A stretch of DNA of 64,000 nt, from the NCBI RefSeq assembly GCF_001411555.2, contig NC_049912.1, positions 2,373,001-2,437,000 on the forward strand, read 5' to 3'. Position numbers and translations under genes: made by a program. The notes under the pieces are model-generated. The model was not told the origin of the DNA. It saw only the letters and a program-made list of their open reading frames with translations, and made no database searches. Below, piece by piece: positions 45,318 through 57,900 of the stretch. Each line of letters begins with the position of its first letter. Position 1 is the first letter of the stretch. This stretch comes from Juglans regia. Lineage: Eukaryota; Streptophyta; Magnoliopsida; Fagales; Juglandaceae.

Positions 45318-45513
45318 AAATATCTATATTTCAATGTATTTTGATAACAATTTTGTAATATCTAGGGTGAGAACCTCCAAGAAGAAGATGGAAGGAAGAA
45401 AAAAAAAAGATTCTTTTACTTTCTAATGCCTTTCTCAAGGATTTGCCAGTACATATAGTTGTCGGAATTCTTAACGAAATTCTTTACGTGGCCAAGGCCA
45501 GCTAAATAAGTAA

Positions 45514-45684
45514 GAGAAATGATATTTGCAATCGTGAGTGTGTAAACGCCGTGCAGTCATTTTGAAAAAAATAAATAAATATAGAACTCACATGAAAATA
45601 AATTAATTTTTTAATAATAGATCTCACTTTTTTTCAAAATGATTACACAATATTTACACATTTCACGACTATATATAATTACTC
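45514..45684. mobile_element. Mutator-like MITE with 9-bp target duplication
   Basis: A 171-bp insertion in the left LTR, flanked by AATAAGTAA at 45505-45513 and 45685-45693. Its ends GAGAAATGATATTTGCAATC and (inverted) GAGTAATTATATATAGTCGT pair imperfectly, and inner arms (CAGTCATTTTGAAAAAA / TTTTTTCAAAATGATTAC) extend the palindrome. A 9-bp duplication fits Mutator-like elements. The right LTR lacks this insertion. Confidence 0.85.
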
Positions 45685-46217
45685 AATAAGTAAAGTTAAA
45701 AAAATACACAACAATTCAAATCCTAATCCATACAGGCCGAAGCCCCATTACATCTAACAACCCAAAATGCAATGAAATAACAATCTACTAAAATAATACT
45801 AAGGGAATGATATTTGCACATGGGCCGATCCTAGGCGGTGCTCAGCACATAGTTGAAGGGGTAGATATCCGTAGAGAGCCTCAAAAGGGATAAGTTTGGT
45901 TGATAAGTGTGGGGGAGGAGTTTCACTACCACTCTACTAGAGGTACCCAAGAGGACCAATCCTTAGGTCAATCTCCAATAAAACATCTTAGGTAGTTCTC
46001 TAAGGCTCTGTAGTTACCTCTATTTACCTATTGATTTGAGGGTGGTAAGTTGTACTCATGCCCATCTGAAACCCCTGGAGATTAAAGAATTCCTACCAAA
46101 ATCTATTGGTGAAGGTATTGTCTCACTAAGAGATGATTGAGGTGGGTAGTCCACGTAAATTGAATACATTTTTTAGAAAGAGTTCTGCTAAGATTTTTGT
46201 TGTGTATGGGTGCCTTA

Positions 46218-46646
46218 GAGCATTAGTATTGGTGTATCTAAAGTTTTAGGCAAATTTTGGATAAAAAATGTCACCTTTTGTCTTTTGCCTATCTATAATA
46301 ATTTATATCCCACATTGAATTAGCAATATCACTAGCTATAATAATAAATTATTATTATTTTTTAAATTTTTTATGTACACATTAATGTATATCTTGTATA
46401 TATATATATATATATTTGGCCTAGTTTTTTGTTTTACTTTTCATAATTTTTTATAATCTGCACACTAAAATACATAAAACCTATCAAGAGAAGAGAGATG
46501 AGATTTTGAGTGTGAGGGAAAGAGATGAGAGAGAAAATAACATAAATTTATCGATTAGAGGGTGAATAGTAACCATACATATTTAGAGATTTACTATAGC
46601 ATTTAAGGCAAATGGTTTGCATTTGCCTCTTCCAATGCAAGCACTG
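46218..46646. mobile_element. MITE with TTA target duplication, GAGCATTAG family
   Basis: Starts GAGCATTAGTATTGG, ends CCAATGCAAGCACTG, and is flanked by TTA at 46215-46217 and 46647-46649. It interrupts the integrase region of the chromovirus-like element. It is non-coding and 429 bp. Confidence 0.75.
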
Positions 46647-47308
46647 TTAAGGGATTATTAGCCAAATTTTAGATTGCAAAGGCATTTGTCCGAGTCAATA
46701 CCAATACTCATAGGGGGTGAAATGGCTATACTTATTAAGTCTATCTACCACTACCTACAGGTTGTTGAAGCCATTTGAGTTAGAAAGTACTTCAATAAAA
46801 TCAATTGTTATGTGAGTTCATGACTGATTAGGTACTGGGAGAGGAAACAATAATCTACTTGGAAGAGTGTTGTCCATCTCAATCCTTTAGCACAAGTCCA
46901 ACAGCTTATTCATGAATTCTTCATGCTAGGGGTATATAAAGCCTATTTTGGTATAAAATTTTATTCTCCCCTCAAAATGTTCTAGTGGTAATTGATTCTC
47001 TATAATTTAGAAATGAGACTTTGTAGTTGTTCATCAATAGCATAGGGTGCCTTCAATTCTTCCAGCCAACCTATCGTAGGAAAAGTTAATAGGGATAGAG
47101 AACATTCATCTTCAATTCCCTTCCTAGATAGGGCATTCACTACTCTGTTGTTAGTTTTCCTCTTGTATTCAACCACAAAGTCATACCTGAGGAGTTTAGT
47201 GATCTACTTTTGCTGCATATGAGTACCCACCTTTTGATCAAGTAAGTACTTAAGGCTCTGTTGATATGTTTTCATTATAAAAGATGTCCAAGTAGATAGG
47301 GCCTCCAT

Positions 47309-48632
47309 TTAAGAAAAATTGAGACGAGCAAAAAGCTCATTCTTATAAGTAGACGTAGACATCATTAGAGTCCTCTCTTTAAAAGCTTGACTGAAAAAGG
47401 CTAGGGGCCTCCCCTTTTGCATTAATATTGCTTCGACAGCATTCCCTGAAGCATCACACTCTATAGCAAAAGGGATGGAGAAACTTGGTAGTGTAACAAC
47501 TGGGGGATGTGTGAGAGCCTCCTTCAACCTTTGAAAGGCAACCTTATGTCATTCATTCCAGTGGAATTTTTTGTAAACATCTTTGTGAGAGGTGTAGCAA
47601 TCCCAATATCCTTTAATAAACATGAACATGTAATCGTAGTTTGTCAATCCCAAGAATCTCTTTAAAGCCTTGAGTGAGTTAGAAAGTGGTCATTCCCTCA
47701 TAGCTTGCAACTTGTTAGGATTTGCTCAAACTCCTTGAGCAGAAATTAGGTGGCCAAGGTAGGAGATCTCATAGCACCCAAACTTGCACGTGGATTGCTT
47801 GGCATAGATTTGATGTTGCCTCAAAACCTCAATATTATTTATAAATGCTTTACACGTTCCTATTCATTTTTTTTGTACACCAAAATATCATAAAAAAAAA
47901 AAGAATAAGTTTTTTAAGATAGGGTCAAAATACTTCATTCATGAGGTTTTGAAAAGTAGATGGAGCATTGGCTAGCTCAAATGACATAATTAGGAGCTCA
48001 TAATGTCCTTCATGTGTTATCTTTGGAACATCCTTTGGCTAAACCCAAATTTAGTGATGCCTGAACCTTAAGTCTAGCTTGAGAAATATTATTACCCCAT
48101 GTAACTCATCCATAAGCTTTTCTACTACTGGTATAGGAAACTTATCTTTAATTGTGACACTGTTAATCTCTCTATAATCTACGCAAAGTCACCAAGTGCC
48201 ATCCAGCTTTCTAACCAAAAAGACAGGTGATGGGTATAGGCTTTAACTTGGTTGTACGACCCTAGTGTTCAACAGCTACTTAACTATTTTTTCTATTTCA
48301 TCTTTTTGGAAATAAGGGTATCTATAAGGCCTGATTGAGATTGGCTTGTTGTCTCGAGCTAGGTTAATGGCATGGTCATGGGATCGATGAGAGGGTAGGC
48401 CTTTTGGTTCACTAAAAACATCTACGTAGTGCTTTAATAAAGTCTGCACTACTACTGAAGGAACATCTTCATTTTTCTGCTCACTGCCATCATCACCTTC
48501 TTTCACTTGAAAGACTACTCTCTTCTTCACAAACTTATTAAATTTATTAAAAGAGCCTTCCTCAATCATTTGGGATGCAACTAATCCCTTTAATTCTATT
48601 GGTTTCCCCTTATAGTTAAACTTCATTGTCAA
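47309..48632 (-). pseudogene. RT-RNase H region of the chromovirus-like element
   Basis: The frame 48632-48276 carries LTMKFNYKGK-like sequence, then VFSEPKGLPSHRSHDHAINL and ISIRPYRYPYFQKDEIEKIV, the start of a Ty3/gypsy RT. The frame 47527-47309 carries the RNase H start (ALTHPPVVTLPSFSIPFAIECDASGNAVEAILMQ; FFSQAFKER). The RT core between them (48270-47530) is present only in broken frames. Confidence 0.85.
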
Positions 48633-48761
48633 CTCCTTAAAGTTCCAGAGAATTTGGCCTAATTCTCTTAGCCATTGGATACCAACACCATGTCACAATC
48701 TATTAATACTAATAAATGAACATCAATAGAGAAGTTGGTATCTTGGACTTTAACTCTTAAC

Positions 48762-50634
48762 TGTAATAACCCAAAAAAGAAAAGGGCCAGCCCCATCCCC
48801 TCCCCTTTTTCTTTGCCCCTTCTATTTCCTTCCCGTAAGTTCTCCCCCTTCTCTAATTTTCTCTCTCACACGAAAACCCCCTTCTCTACTCTCTCTGACA
48901 CACACCCCCTCCCTCATCTCGTCTCTCCCTCTACCCCCCTCCCCCCACTCAGACGTACTCTCTCACACACCCCCCTCTCTCTCTCTTCGGTTCACACACA
49001 CGCACAACCCCCATCTCATCTCTCTCTCTCTCTCTCTCCCTCTCAGTTCCCCCGGTTGATATATATCTTTATGTGTCTCTCTATATATATTTAAATGTAT
49101 TTTAATTTAATATATCCCTACTCTGTTTCCCTCTCATTTTTATCCAACGTAATAACCTCCATCCACAGCCATTGCTCCTTTTCGTTTTATCACCACCAAC
49201 GATAATATTAGAAAAATTCTTCTCCCTTATAAGTAACATATTTAATGAATTTTGAATATGAAATTTGTTAAGATCTGGTATTGTGAATTGTTGAGAATAT
49301 ATTTAGTTGATTATGTTGTTAGGTTGTATTGAAAATGAATTTAATATTCTAGTGTTAGTGGTGGATACTAGCTAGAATTAATCTATATTTATATCACTGT
49401 TATATAGTTGAGTGTAAACCTTATTTACGTTGAAATAATAAGGGAATGGAAGTCAGTATATGTGTTGTCCAACAACATGTTTGCAATATAAGAAATTTGG
49501 GGTTTATCAATTTTAGAGGATAATCTTTTAGAACAAATTTAAATTCATGTTATTAAGAATTTGGTGAAATTTTAGAGTTAAGTGAAACTATTTTAGTGTA
49601 GAAGTTAACGGTTTGTAATGATTTTGAAATAGGTTCCGAGTGACCGTTGGCGAATGAATATCGTGTGATTATTTTTTACTAGCAATCGAGGTAAGTGGCT
49701 CTTTAATGAGTTTTTAATAAAAGAACTATTGGTTTTGTTTGGAATGATGCACTTGTGTATAATATTTTAAACTCATGTAAACTTTGTATTTGTGCACATT
49801 CTTATATTATTTTGGCTCTACTTGTGAGATTTGTTCAAATTTTGTAATGGATGGAATGTCTAATAAATGTTATGTAGCTTATTAAATTTGAAAGTTAAAT
49901 GTGAGCATACTATTTATTATTGAGCCCATGATATGAATGTCTTTATGACATATTTGACGTCCCTTATGGCATGATGTTTTCGTGGCATAACGTATTTGTG
50001 GCATATTGATGCACCTCATGGCATGATGTCTTCATGATATGATATTTTTATGGTATATTGGTGATTTTCTTATTAGCATGTGGCCTTAAATATGATATTT
50101 GCCTGAACATGTTGGTTGATATAAAATTGTATTGTTCACATTAATTTATTGAGAATTTATTCACTCTCTTATAGTCAATAAAATTGCTAACTCACACACC
50201 TCCATTAAATTGCTACTTACTGAGCACATGGCAACTCACCACTTTATTTCACATCTTTTTTAGAGTTGTAGAAAGCCTCTTCTTTTGAGGTGATAGCTTC
50301 TGAGTCAAAGATTCCATAGTGAACTTGAGTTAGTTACTTGAGGTTGGAAGTTTTGGGGTTTAATGACTTTGTTACTTGAAGATGATTTTGGTTGTATAGA
50401 GAATGTTCTTATGGTCATATCTTAGTTTTTTTTTTTTTGGGATTATCTATATTGTAATTATTTATAATCTAATGGCTCTAGTCAAATTTGTGAATAGATT
50501 TTTGGGAATAATTTTATTATAATTGTGAATAGTTTGAAAGTTGTGTATTTAATATATATTTTTAAACATGGAGAAAGTTTTAAAAATATTGGCATAACTC
50601 TATCCATTTATGGTTTTGGGTTTGGGGCGTTAAA
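48762..50634. mobile_element. Nested solo LTR, about 1.87 kb
   Basis: Starts TGTAATAACCC and ends GGGGCGTTAAA, close to the TGTAACACCC...GGGTGTTACA ends of many plant LTRs. It is flanked by TTAAC (48757-48761) and CTAAC (50635-50639), a 5-bp duplication with one mismatch. A very pyrimidine-rich stretch (48780-49060, many CTCTCT/CCCC runs) lies near the start. It separates protease-side from RT-side sequence of the host element. No internal coding region or second LTR was found. Confidence 0.7.
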
Positions 50635-50639
50635 CTAAC

Positions 50640-51944
50640 TCCTTCATTCAGTTGGAATTAATTTTTGACTGGCTACTCTCACTTTTACATTTTCAATAAA
50701 GTCTAGTTGAAGTTTTGTCTTGTCTTGTCTAACCACAGCTGGATCTAAGAAATTATGGGTCGATACAGTATTAATAAAAATAGTTACCCACCTAGATCAT
50801 ATCTTCCCTTTGACTCTCATGGTTTTTAAACTGTGGGATCATGTCAAGGCATGCAAGGATATTTTTGGCTTGTCCTGGATATTAATCAAGTCCCCTCTTC
50901 CACCTTTTTTGTTGATATCACATGTTGCTCAACTTCAACTTCTTCTTCTAATACCACTTCATCTAATAGATAGAGTTTAGGGTTTTGACACTTATGTCCA
51001 AGATTCCACTTAGCATCACAATAATAACACAATCACTTTTCCCTCCTATCCTTCATTTGGGCATGGTTAATCCTTTGGACTGGTAAGGTAGTTTTTGGTG
51101 GGTTGGGTCTCTTCAATAACCCCAGACCAGGTGAATATGGTGGGATTGGTTTATGATACTTCTTAGATAGGTTTACATTTTCCTTTTAGATTTTAGCTAG
51201 GCTTTAGGCTTCTATCAAGGTTGTAAAGTTGAACATCCTAATTGGAAACTTTATATCATCTCATAACCTATTGAGAAAATAACTTAGTTTATATGAGTCA
51301 GAAAACACCCTTAGTCTATAAAATATTACCTCAAACCGAGCTTTATAATCTTTCACAATTCCATTTTGTCTCAATCTGGGGAGTGATTCCATACATAGGC
51401 ATTCAGGCCAAACCCTACCAATAATGCTTTGACAAATGTATTCTAATCTGTCAGCTACTTAGATTCCTTCAAATCTTGGAACCATATGAGTGCTTTCCCT
51501 TCCATGTGAAATGAAGCAAGTATGATGTGATGTTGTGGTAAAGTGTTATGAAAAGTAAAGAAGTGATGTACCTTGTATAGCCGACTTGTAGGGTCATCAC
51601 CTTAGAAAACAGGAAACTCCAAGTATATGGTCTTGTTTTGGATTTCTCCATGGTGATTATGCTCTCATCACACGTCAAAACACCAGATGATGATTATCCT
51701 AGACGGTGATTCTAATTTTTCTTTTTCTATAGCTCTATTGTTAATGTTGCCAACTGCCACATTCTTGAATTTGTTTGCCTTTCTAATGCCAACATTTCTG
51801 TCTCCAGGTTCTGATACTGCAAATCAATAGACTTTTTGAGTGCATTTAGTCCATCCTGAAGTTGGTACAGACGGGTCCCTTTAGCCATGATAGATATTTT
51901 TCTTCCTTTGTTCATAGAGATCAGTGTTTCTCTAATACAATAAA
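50640..51944 (-). pseudogene. gag/protease side of the chromovirus-like element
   Basis: The minus frame 51915-51727 (MNKGRKISIMAKGTRLYQLQ, LNALKKSIDLQYQNLETEML) looks like the coiled-coil start of a chromovirus gag. The frame 51678-51469 and broken frames down to 50640 follow, including a CCHC-like Cys-rich region near 51040-50990. The sequence is heavily interrupted. Confidence 0.6.
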
Positions 51945-52270
51945 TGTAACAAACCCTTGATGTATTTTGATAAAAAAAAATTAATAGCTCACTTTGAGAG
52001 TGAGAACTTCCAAGAAGAAAATAGAAGGAAGAAAAAAATAGAAGAGTCTTTTACTTACTGGATGCCTTTCTCAAAGATTTGCCTCTACATATAGCTGTTA
52101 GAATTCTCAACAAAATTCTTTATATCATGTGCTAAGGCCAGCTAAACAACAGTGGAAGGAAAGTACAAAAAAATAAACAACAATTCAAATCCTAATCCGT
52201 TTGGACCTAAGCCCATTACAATTTACAACCCAAAGTCAAATGAAGTAATAGTATACTGAAATAATATTAA

Positions 52271-52424
52271 GGTTGTGTTTGGTAAGTAAAGTGAAGTACT
52301 TTCAAACTACTTTATAACTATTTATTACTATTTACAAATAGTTCATTATTATTTACTAACTATTCACTTTTTTTTACTATTATTCATAAATTATTTGATA
52401 TCACCTTATCATCCAACAATAATC
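52271..52424. mobile_element. Tourist/Harbinger-like MITE in the right LTR
   Basis: GGTTGTGTTTGG start; flanking TAA at 52268-52270 and 52425-52427. The interior TATTTATTACTATTTAC/ATTATTTACTAACTATTCAC is like the copies at 2851 and 23373. The left LTR lacks it, so it inserted after the element did. Confidence 0.8.
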
Positions 52425-52511
52425 TAAAAAATGACATTTGAGCATGGGCTGATCTTGGCTCCTTCTTCTAACCTAAGCTTCTTCTCTTGTACTTCTTGCA
52501 TCAACAACTTA

Positions 52512-52919
52512 GGGGATGCTTGAGAAATAAGATGAAATGATAATTTTGTAAATAGTAGTAAAATGGTTTACAAATAGTAGTAAGATGGTTTGTGAATAGT
52601 ATTAAGATATTTTGTGAATAATAATGAGATAGTTTGACTTAAATATTTATTGAGTTTTGGGAAAGAAGAGAAAAAAAGTTGAATAAAAAATATTATAAAG
52701 TTAAAATATTGTTACAAACATAATCATAATTTTTTAATATAATTTTTATTTAGAGATTTGAGAAAATTGAATTGTTTGAAAGTTTGAAAAAATTGTAATG
52801 ATTAGTTTGAAAAAATTGTAATGATAAGTTTGAAATTGTTTTTTTTTTTTTAATGATGTTTGTGAATAAATGAGATGAGATGAGATGAAATAAGATGAAA
52901 ATTATTTCCAAACATCCCC
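52512..52919. mobile_element. MITE, GGGGATG...GATGAGATGAGATG family
   Basis: The ends GGGGATGCTTGAGAAATAAG and (inverted) GGGGATGTTTGGAAATAATT form a terminal inverted repeat. It contains GATGAGATGAGATGAAATAA near the right end. It is about 408 bp and non-coding. Confidence 0.7.
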
Positions 52920-53149
52920 GACTTCCCTTGCAACACTTCTCCTTAAACAATTTGTGACTGATCATGTTGAGATATTCCTCATTTTCTTGAAAAAATATTT
53001 GACGATAACTCGTTTCAAAAGAATAAAAGGGGAAGACGTGGGAGGCAACAAGGTCGAGCAAGGTTAAAAATCGAGGGTACCTATAACTAGACCCAACAAA
53101 TTTGTTGTACTTGAGAGGAAAGAAAAAATAGATTTTCTTTTGATCTCTA

Positions 53150-53385
53150 AGGCTTGGTTTGGTTATACAAACCAAACTATATCATTTCATTTTATATTAT
53201 ATAATCATTACAACTTTCTCAAACTCTCACATAAAATATAATAAATAATTCAACTTTTTCAAATTTCAAAATAAAAATATATTAAAAAATTATATTCTAA
53301 TAATAATTTATATAACTTTCAACTTTTATCTCATCTCATTTTATTTTATTTCATTTCATTTCATCTGTGTAATTAAACGAGACCT
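53150..53385. mobile_element. MITE related to the ATCTCATCTCAT family
   Basis: GGCTTGGTTTGGTTATACAA at the left and AATTAAACGAGACCT at the right form an imperfect inverted repeat. The interior (ATAATCATTACAACTTTCTC, ACATAAAATATAATAAATAA) recurs at 54060-54160 and 63030-63130. Confidence 0.6.
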
Positions 53386-53589
53386 AATAGGTTAAAGATG
53401 GGCCATTCAAATGTTCATTTTATTGCATATAAAGTTTGGACAAATCAATTGTGTTGTTTTCACAGTGTCACTAATTCGTGTGTCTCAAATCTATCTTCGT
53501 AATGACAATTTCAATCTAGTTGTGGGGGTGTTGTTCTGACAAGTTGATTCGTGTGTCACTAATTCGTGTGTCTCTAGGGGAATATATAT

Positions 53590-54050
53590 ACTTGGTTTGG
53601 GCGATCTTCTGACAGGCTGATTGTGGGGGTGTTGTTCCGTACTCAGGTGACAAATCATCCAGGCCCGATCATGGCGACCATTGACGATCCTGGCGTGGCG
53701 TGCCTGCCTTTGCCCTCCATTAAATGCAGCATGGCCTCAATCAGGGGCTCCACCCTTCAGGCTTTCCCAGCCACCAGGATTTAGAGGTAGGGGTTGTCCC
53801 TGACTTTGCATGCGGGGTTGTCGGCCAATAGTGGTGTCAGACGTTTTGACTCTTTATTCTTGCCCAATGCGTGCCACTTAACTGCTTCTTTCTGGACTTC
53901 ATGGATGCCTGGCCCATCCTATTCTCTCAAGCCGGGCTTTACCCTGCAGGGCTGCCCTTAGGCCTATCGAGGCCTCGCGGGCTGGGCCTGTTTGGCTCGG
54001 CCCAACCCTGGGAACAACCCCCCCTCACAGCTCTACCAATTGCCAAGCCT
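53590..54050. repeat. GC-richer unclassified segment
   Basis: Marked compositional shift (GGCCTATCGAGGCCTCGCGG, GGCTGGGCCTGTTTGGCTCG) between AT-rich MITEs. The + frame 53871-54131 lacks family features. It looks like a fragment of a retroelement LTR, but I cannot name it. Confidence 0.35.
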
Positions 54051-54052
54051 CT

Positions 54053-54251
54053 CATGGTTCTTCAACTCATCTCAACTCATCTCATCTCATCTCATCATTA
54101 CAACTTTTTCAAATCCCAATATAAAATATAATAAACAATTTAATTTTTTCAAATCTCAAAATAATAATAATATTAAAAAATAATTTTCTAACAATATTTT
54201 ATCATCTCAACTCAACTAAACTCAACTCACTTCAACATCCAAAACAACCTA
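54053..54251. mobile_element. MITE, AACTCATCTCATCTCATC family
   Basis: CAACTCATCTCATCTCATCT then CATTACAACTTTTTCAAATC, ending ATCCAAAACAACC followed by TAA. It shares its interior with 53150-53385 and 62997-63214. The left terminus is not well preserved. Confidence 0.6.
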
Positions 54252-54956
54252 AATATTTAGAAATCAATTAACATAATCTGAGAAACCTCGTATCCAAAAT
54301 AGCGGTCAAATGTAATGGCAAACTCGTAGTTTATCTGAAAAGCAGAGGCATATCTCTAACTATCCCGATATTTGACAACCAAGGAAAGGAGACGATCCTT
54401 CTGGAAAATTGAGAAAGAAAACACACTTACCCCAAATCCCGACCTTCCATCACTCCACGTCATCGATGCGTGCCTTTTCCAATCCAACGGTCCAGACCGC
54501 AATAATTCAAACACTCCATTTCGACCAGACCGAGCGCTTAGTTAGCAACCCCACCCGAACCCGACCCTAGCCCACGCACCTCCCGAGTCAGAGTCCCCTT
54601 CCCTTCCTCCGGAGGGTTTATCCCGATTCCCCATTTTAACCAATAGCGAATAGAGAGAGAATATAAGAGAGAGAGAGAGAGTGTTGGTCTGTGCATATCG
54701 AGCTTGCAGAAGAAAATAGTCCGTACATCTCCCCGAAAAATCTCTAGGGTTTTAAGCTGGGTCACGGGATAGCTATTGAGTCTCGTATCGATTTTACAGA
54801 GTTAAGAGTTAGGGTTAAGGTTAAGGGTTGTATTTATCTAACTTTTCGGTTTCTTCTGTGTTTATGAAATTTTCGCTCTCCATGCTCTAAAACGATTCGT
54901 TTTTAGAGGCTTTTGTTTTGGAAACTGGGTGTATGAGATATAGGGTTTCGTATTTG

Positions 54957-57900
54957 ATGGACGAGATCTGGGAGCGGGCGGTGGAGACAGCGCTAGACGG
55001 CCAAACCGACCATGCCTCTGCTCGAACCCTAACCTTAGACGGCGCCGTTAAGTGCGTCCAAGGTCGGCTGCCCCCTCCGAGTCTCCTTGAAAGGTTCCAG
55101 AACCTTCAGCACCTATCTATTGCCAACATCGGCGTTTCGTCCCTCGAGCAGTTTCCTCGCCTCCGAAGCCTCCAGAAGCTCATCCTCTCCGATAATCGGA
55201 TCGCCAGCGGACTCGAATTCCTCGTCGAAGCTGGACTCGACTCGCTCCGAGACCTAGACCTCTCCAACAATCGGATTCAATACATCGAGGATCTCGCCCC
55301 GCTCGCCCCGCTCAAGCTCGTCTCGCTCGATCTCTATGAGTGCCCCGTTACGCGAGTCAAGGATTATCGATCTAGGGTTTTTGGGTTGATCAAATCGTTG
55401 AAGTATTTGGATAAGATGGATGCGGAGGAGAACGAGCGGCCCGAGTCTGATGACGAGGAGGAAGACGAAGACGACGAGGAGGATGACCCAGGGAGTGGCG
55501 AAATCGACGGCGAGGATCGGCCCTATGGAATGAATAACGGACACAGTCAGGGGATGGAAGGAGTTGTCGACGTTGACGAGGATGAAGAGAGCGATGCCGA
55601 TGAGGAAGAGACAGAAACGGCGAGGAGAGTGAGCCGGCCAAATCATCAGGCTAATGGGTTTCGGTATGAGCATGTGGAGGGCGAGGGTGTTGATGAGGAT
55701 GAAGATGACGGCGATGATGATGAATACAATGAGTCAGGGGAGGAAATCGACGAGGAGGGTGACGATGACGATGTGGTCGAGGTGCATGAGATTGAGGACA
55801 GTGATGAAGAGGAAGATGGGGTCGAGTATGATGAGGACGGGGAGGACGAGGATGATGAAGATGAAGATGAAGAGGAAGTGGACAATGACGAGGGGGACTT
55901 TGCAGAGCTGGAGAGTACGGGGCGGTTGACGAGCATGGAAGGGGAGATTGATGGGCATGAGCAGGGTGAGGATGATGCGGACGAGGATGAAAATGGTGAG
56001 ACTGGGGAGGAAGAGCATGGTGTTGAAGAAGACGTAGAGTTTGAGGACGAAGAAGAGGGTGAGGAGGAGGTGAGATTCCCTTTTATTTGCGGGAAAATTA
56101 GCTTTAAATATGTGGTGGTTTTTGTCCTCAAATTGTTGTGTATATTGCTAGTTCATGCCTTTTATTTCTAGTGACTGCTTATACTTCTAATTTGGATTGG
56201 TTGCTTGGGTCCCGTTGCATTTTTAAGTTAGTTATCGTATTCAACAAATCCCCTTCAACCGTTTACAGACTGTTTTGTTGTGTCGTCATTTATTTTTCAT
56301 GTAATCTTCTCCATCTGCCAAAGGAATGATTTTTCTGCATTCATTTACTATCATTTGTTGCTCGATATGTCAAAGTGCTATGGTAGATAATTGCTATTTG
56401 TATGCTTCATGTGCTATCATCTGTTCAGGCGTATTTCTATATAATGCCTGAAAAGGTTGTTAAGCATGCACTGTTCTGTTTTCTTCCTCAGTTTGAGCTA
56501 TTTAGACTTTTTTGTAATATATAATCTATATAAAATGAGCAATCTTGGGGCAAGTTGGGTTTTCTGGTTTTGGCAGTGTTCTTTTGTTTTGTGGCTAGTA
56601 AGAAATCTTTATTAAAGAGTGCTCACAAGATGCATGCAAGAGAGACATCTACCTAGAAAGAAAAAGATACAAGAAAATCATGAGTTTAACCCATTAAAGT
56701 CTCTAGAAGCTGTCCAAAGGAAGAGTGTATTGGTAAAAAAGCAATGAGATTCCCAAACATCATATGCCAAGAATAGCTAGAACTTTCAGTCTTTTTTATA
56801 CCTATTTACTTGTTTCAATAAAATTGTATTTTACTTATAAAAATAATAGCTAGGATTTTCAGAAGAAAATGTCATTAACATGATGAGAAATGAGAAGGAA
56901 TTTAGAAAGTCCAAGTGGCTGAAGCTGGCAAGCATCTATTTTTTTTTGTGCTTGTTCTCAAAGATTCTACCATTCCTTTCCTTCCTAATACATCGTATAA
57001 GACAAGTAGGAACCATTTTTCACACTGTTGCGCCATAAGTTTTGAGCACGTCCATAGTCCGTTCATGGTCTTATAAAATTTGAGTGTTTCTTTCCCTCCT
57101 AATTGGCTAATACACCATGAGGAGGCAAGTAGGAACCATTTCCCGCACTCTTGGAATATATGGTCTTCCACCTCACCCTCTCCAAGAGTGGATAATTTAT
57201 GGGATCCTGTTGATTCACTCTATTTTCTGTCTTAAGCAAGTTCCGATCTTAAAAAATGCTGCAAACAACTATATTGGGTTTTGGCAAGTAGTTTCTGGAT
57301 TCACCATAACTTGCATTTTTAAAATGTCAAAATGTTTTTGGTAGAAGACAGTTTTAAAGTCTTCCCGTACATGCAATTGTGTTGATTTTTTTTTTCATGA
57401 TATTTTTAGTTCTTCCCTTACATAAAGAACAAAGATAATGTTCCTCATACATGAGGCGCTTTTATCTTATCTCTTCATAACAATATTTTTTTTTTGTTAT
57501 GGTGAAGCATCAATGCATCATAATTACAGGTTTCCATAGTATGGATTGTTCAAGTTTTAATTCTCTCTCTGATCTATTCTTCCCTGGTTTTCCAGGACCA
57601 TAATATCCGCCACATATTTGGTCAAACATTGTTTGTGCCATTTGCTATATACTTATGTTTTTGGTGGGATTTGGTGTTTTTGGAAACTTGATGAGCAAAT
57701 TCTGGTAAATTTAGTGTTGTCAATGTGCTTTGATTCAAGCTGGATTAGATCATGTCAACTGACTTGGCTACGTGCACCATTTAATTTGAAGAGATTGTTG
57801 ATCAATGGATGATCTAGATCCTTTGCATGCTGTACTTCTTGGTGGTGTGCCTTTTTTAGATGTGATTTTTTTCTCTGAATGTTTCTGTACTTGATGTGTT

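Larger units (their letters stand above)
45318..52466 (-). mobile_element. Decayed Ty3/gypsy (chromovirus-like) element with nested insertions
   Basis: Approximate direct repeats at 45318-45836 and 51945-52466 share CCAAGAAGAAGATGGAAGGA, ATGCCTTTCTCAA(G/A)GATTTG and CAACAATTCAAATCCTAATC. The coding order on the minus strand is gag (51915 down), protease/RT, RNase H, integrase (about 46730-45840). It contains three MITEs and a 1.87-kb solo LTR. The LTR edge TGTAAC at 51945 abuts a sequence like the methionine-tRNA primer site (minus TTGTATTAGAGAA against TTGGTATCAGAGC). LTR outer borders are uncertain by tens of bases. Confidence 0.75.

Noticed and set aside
55254..56131. Poly-Ser and hydrophobic minus-strand ORFs opposite the ANP32-like exon
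   Set aside because: They are the complement of the Asp/Glu-rich coding sequence (GAA/GAT/GAG repeats) and have no family features.
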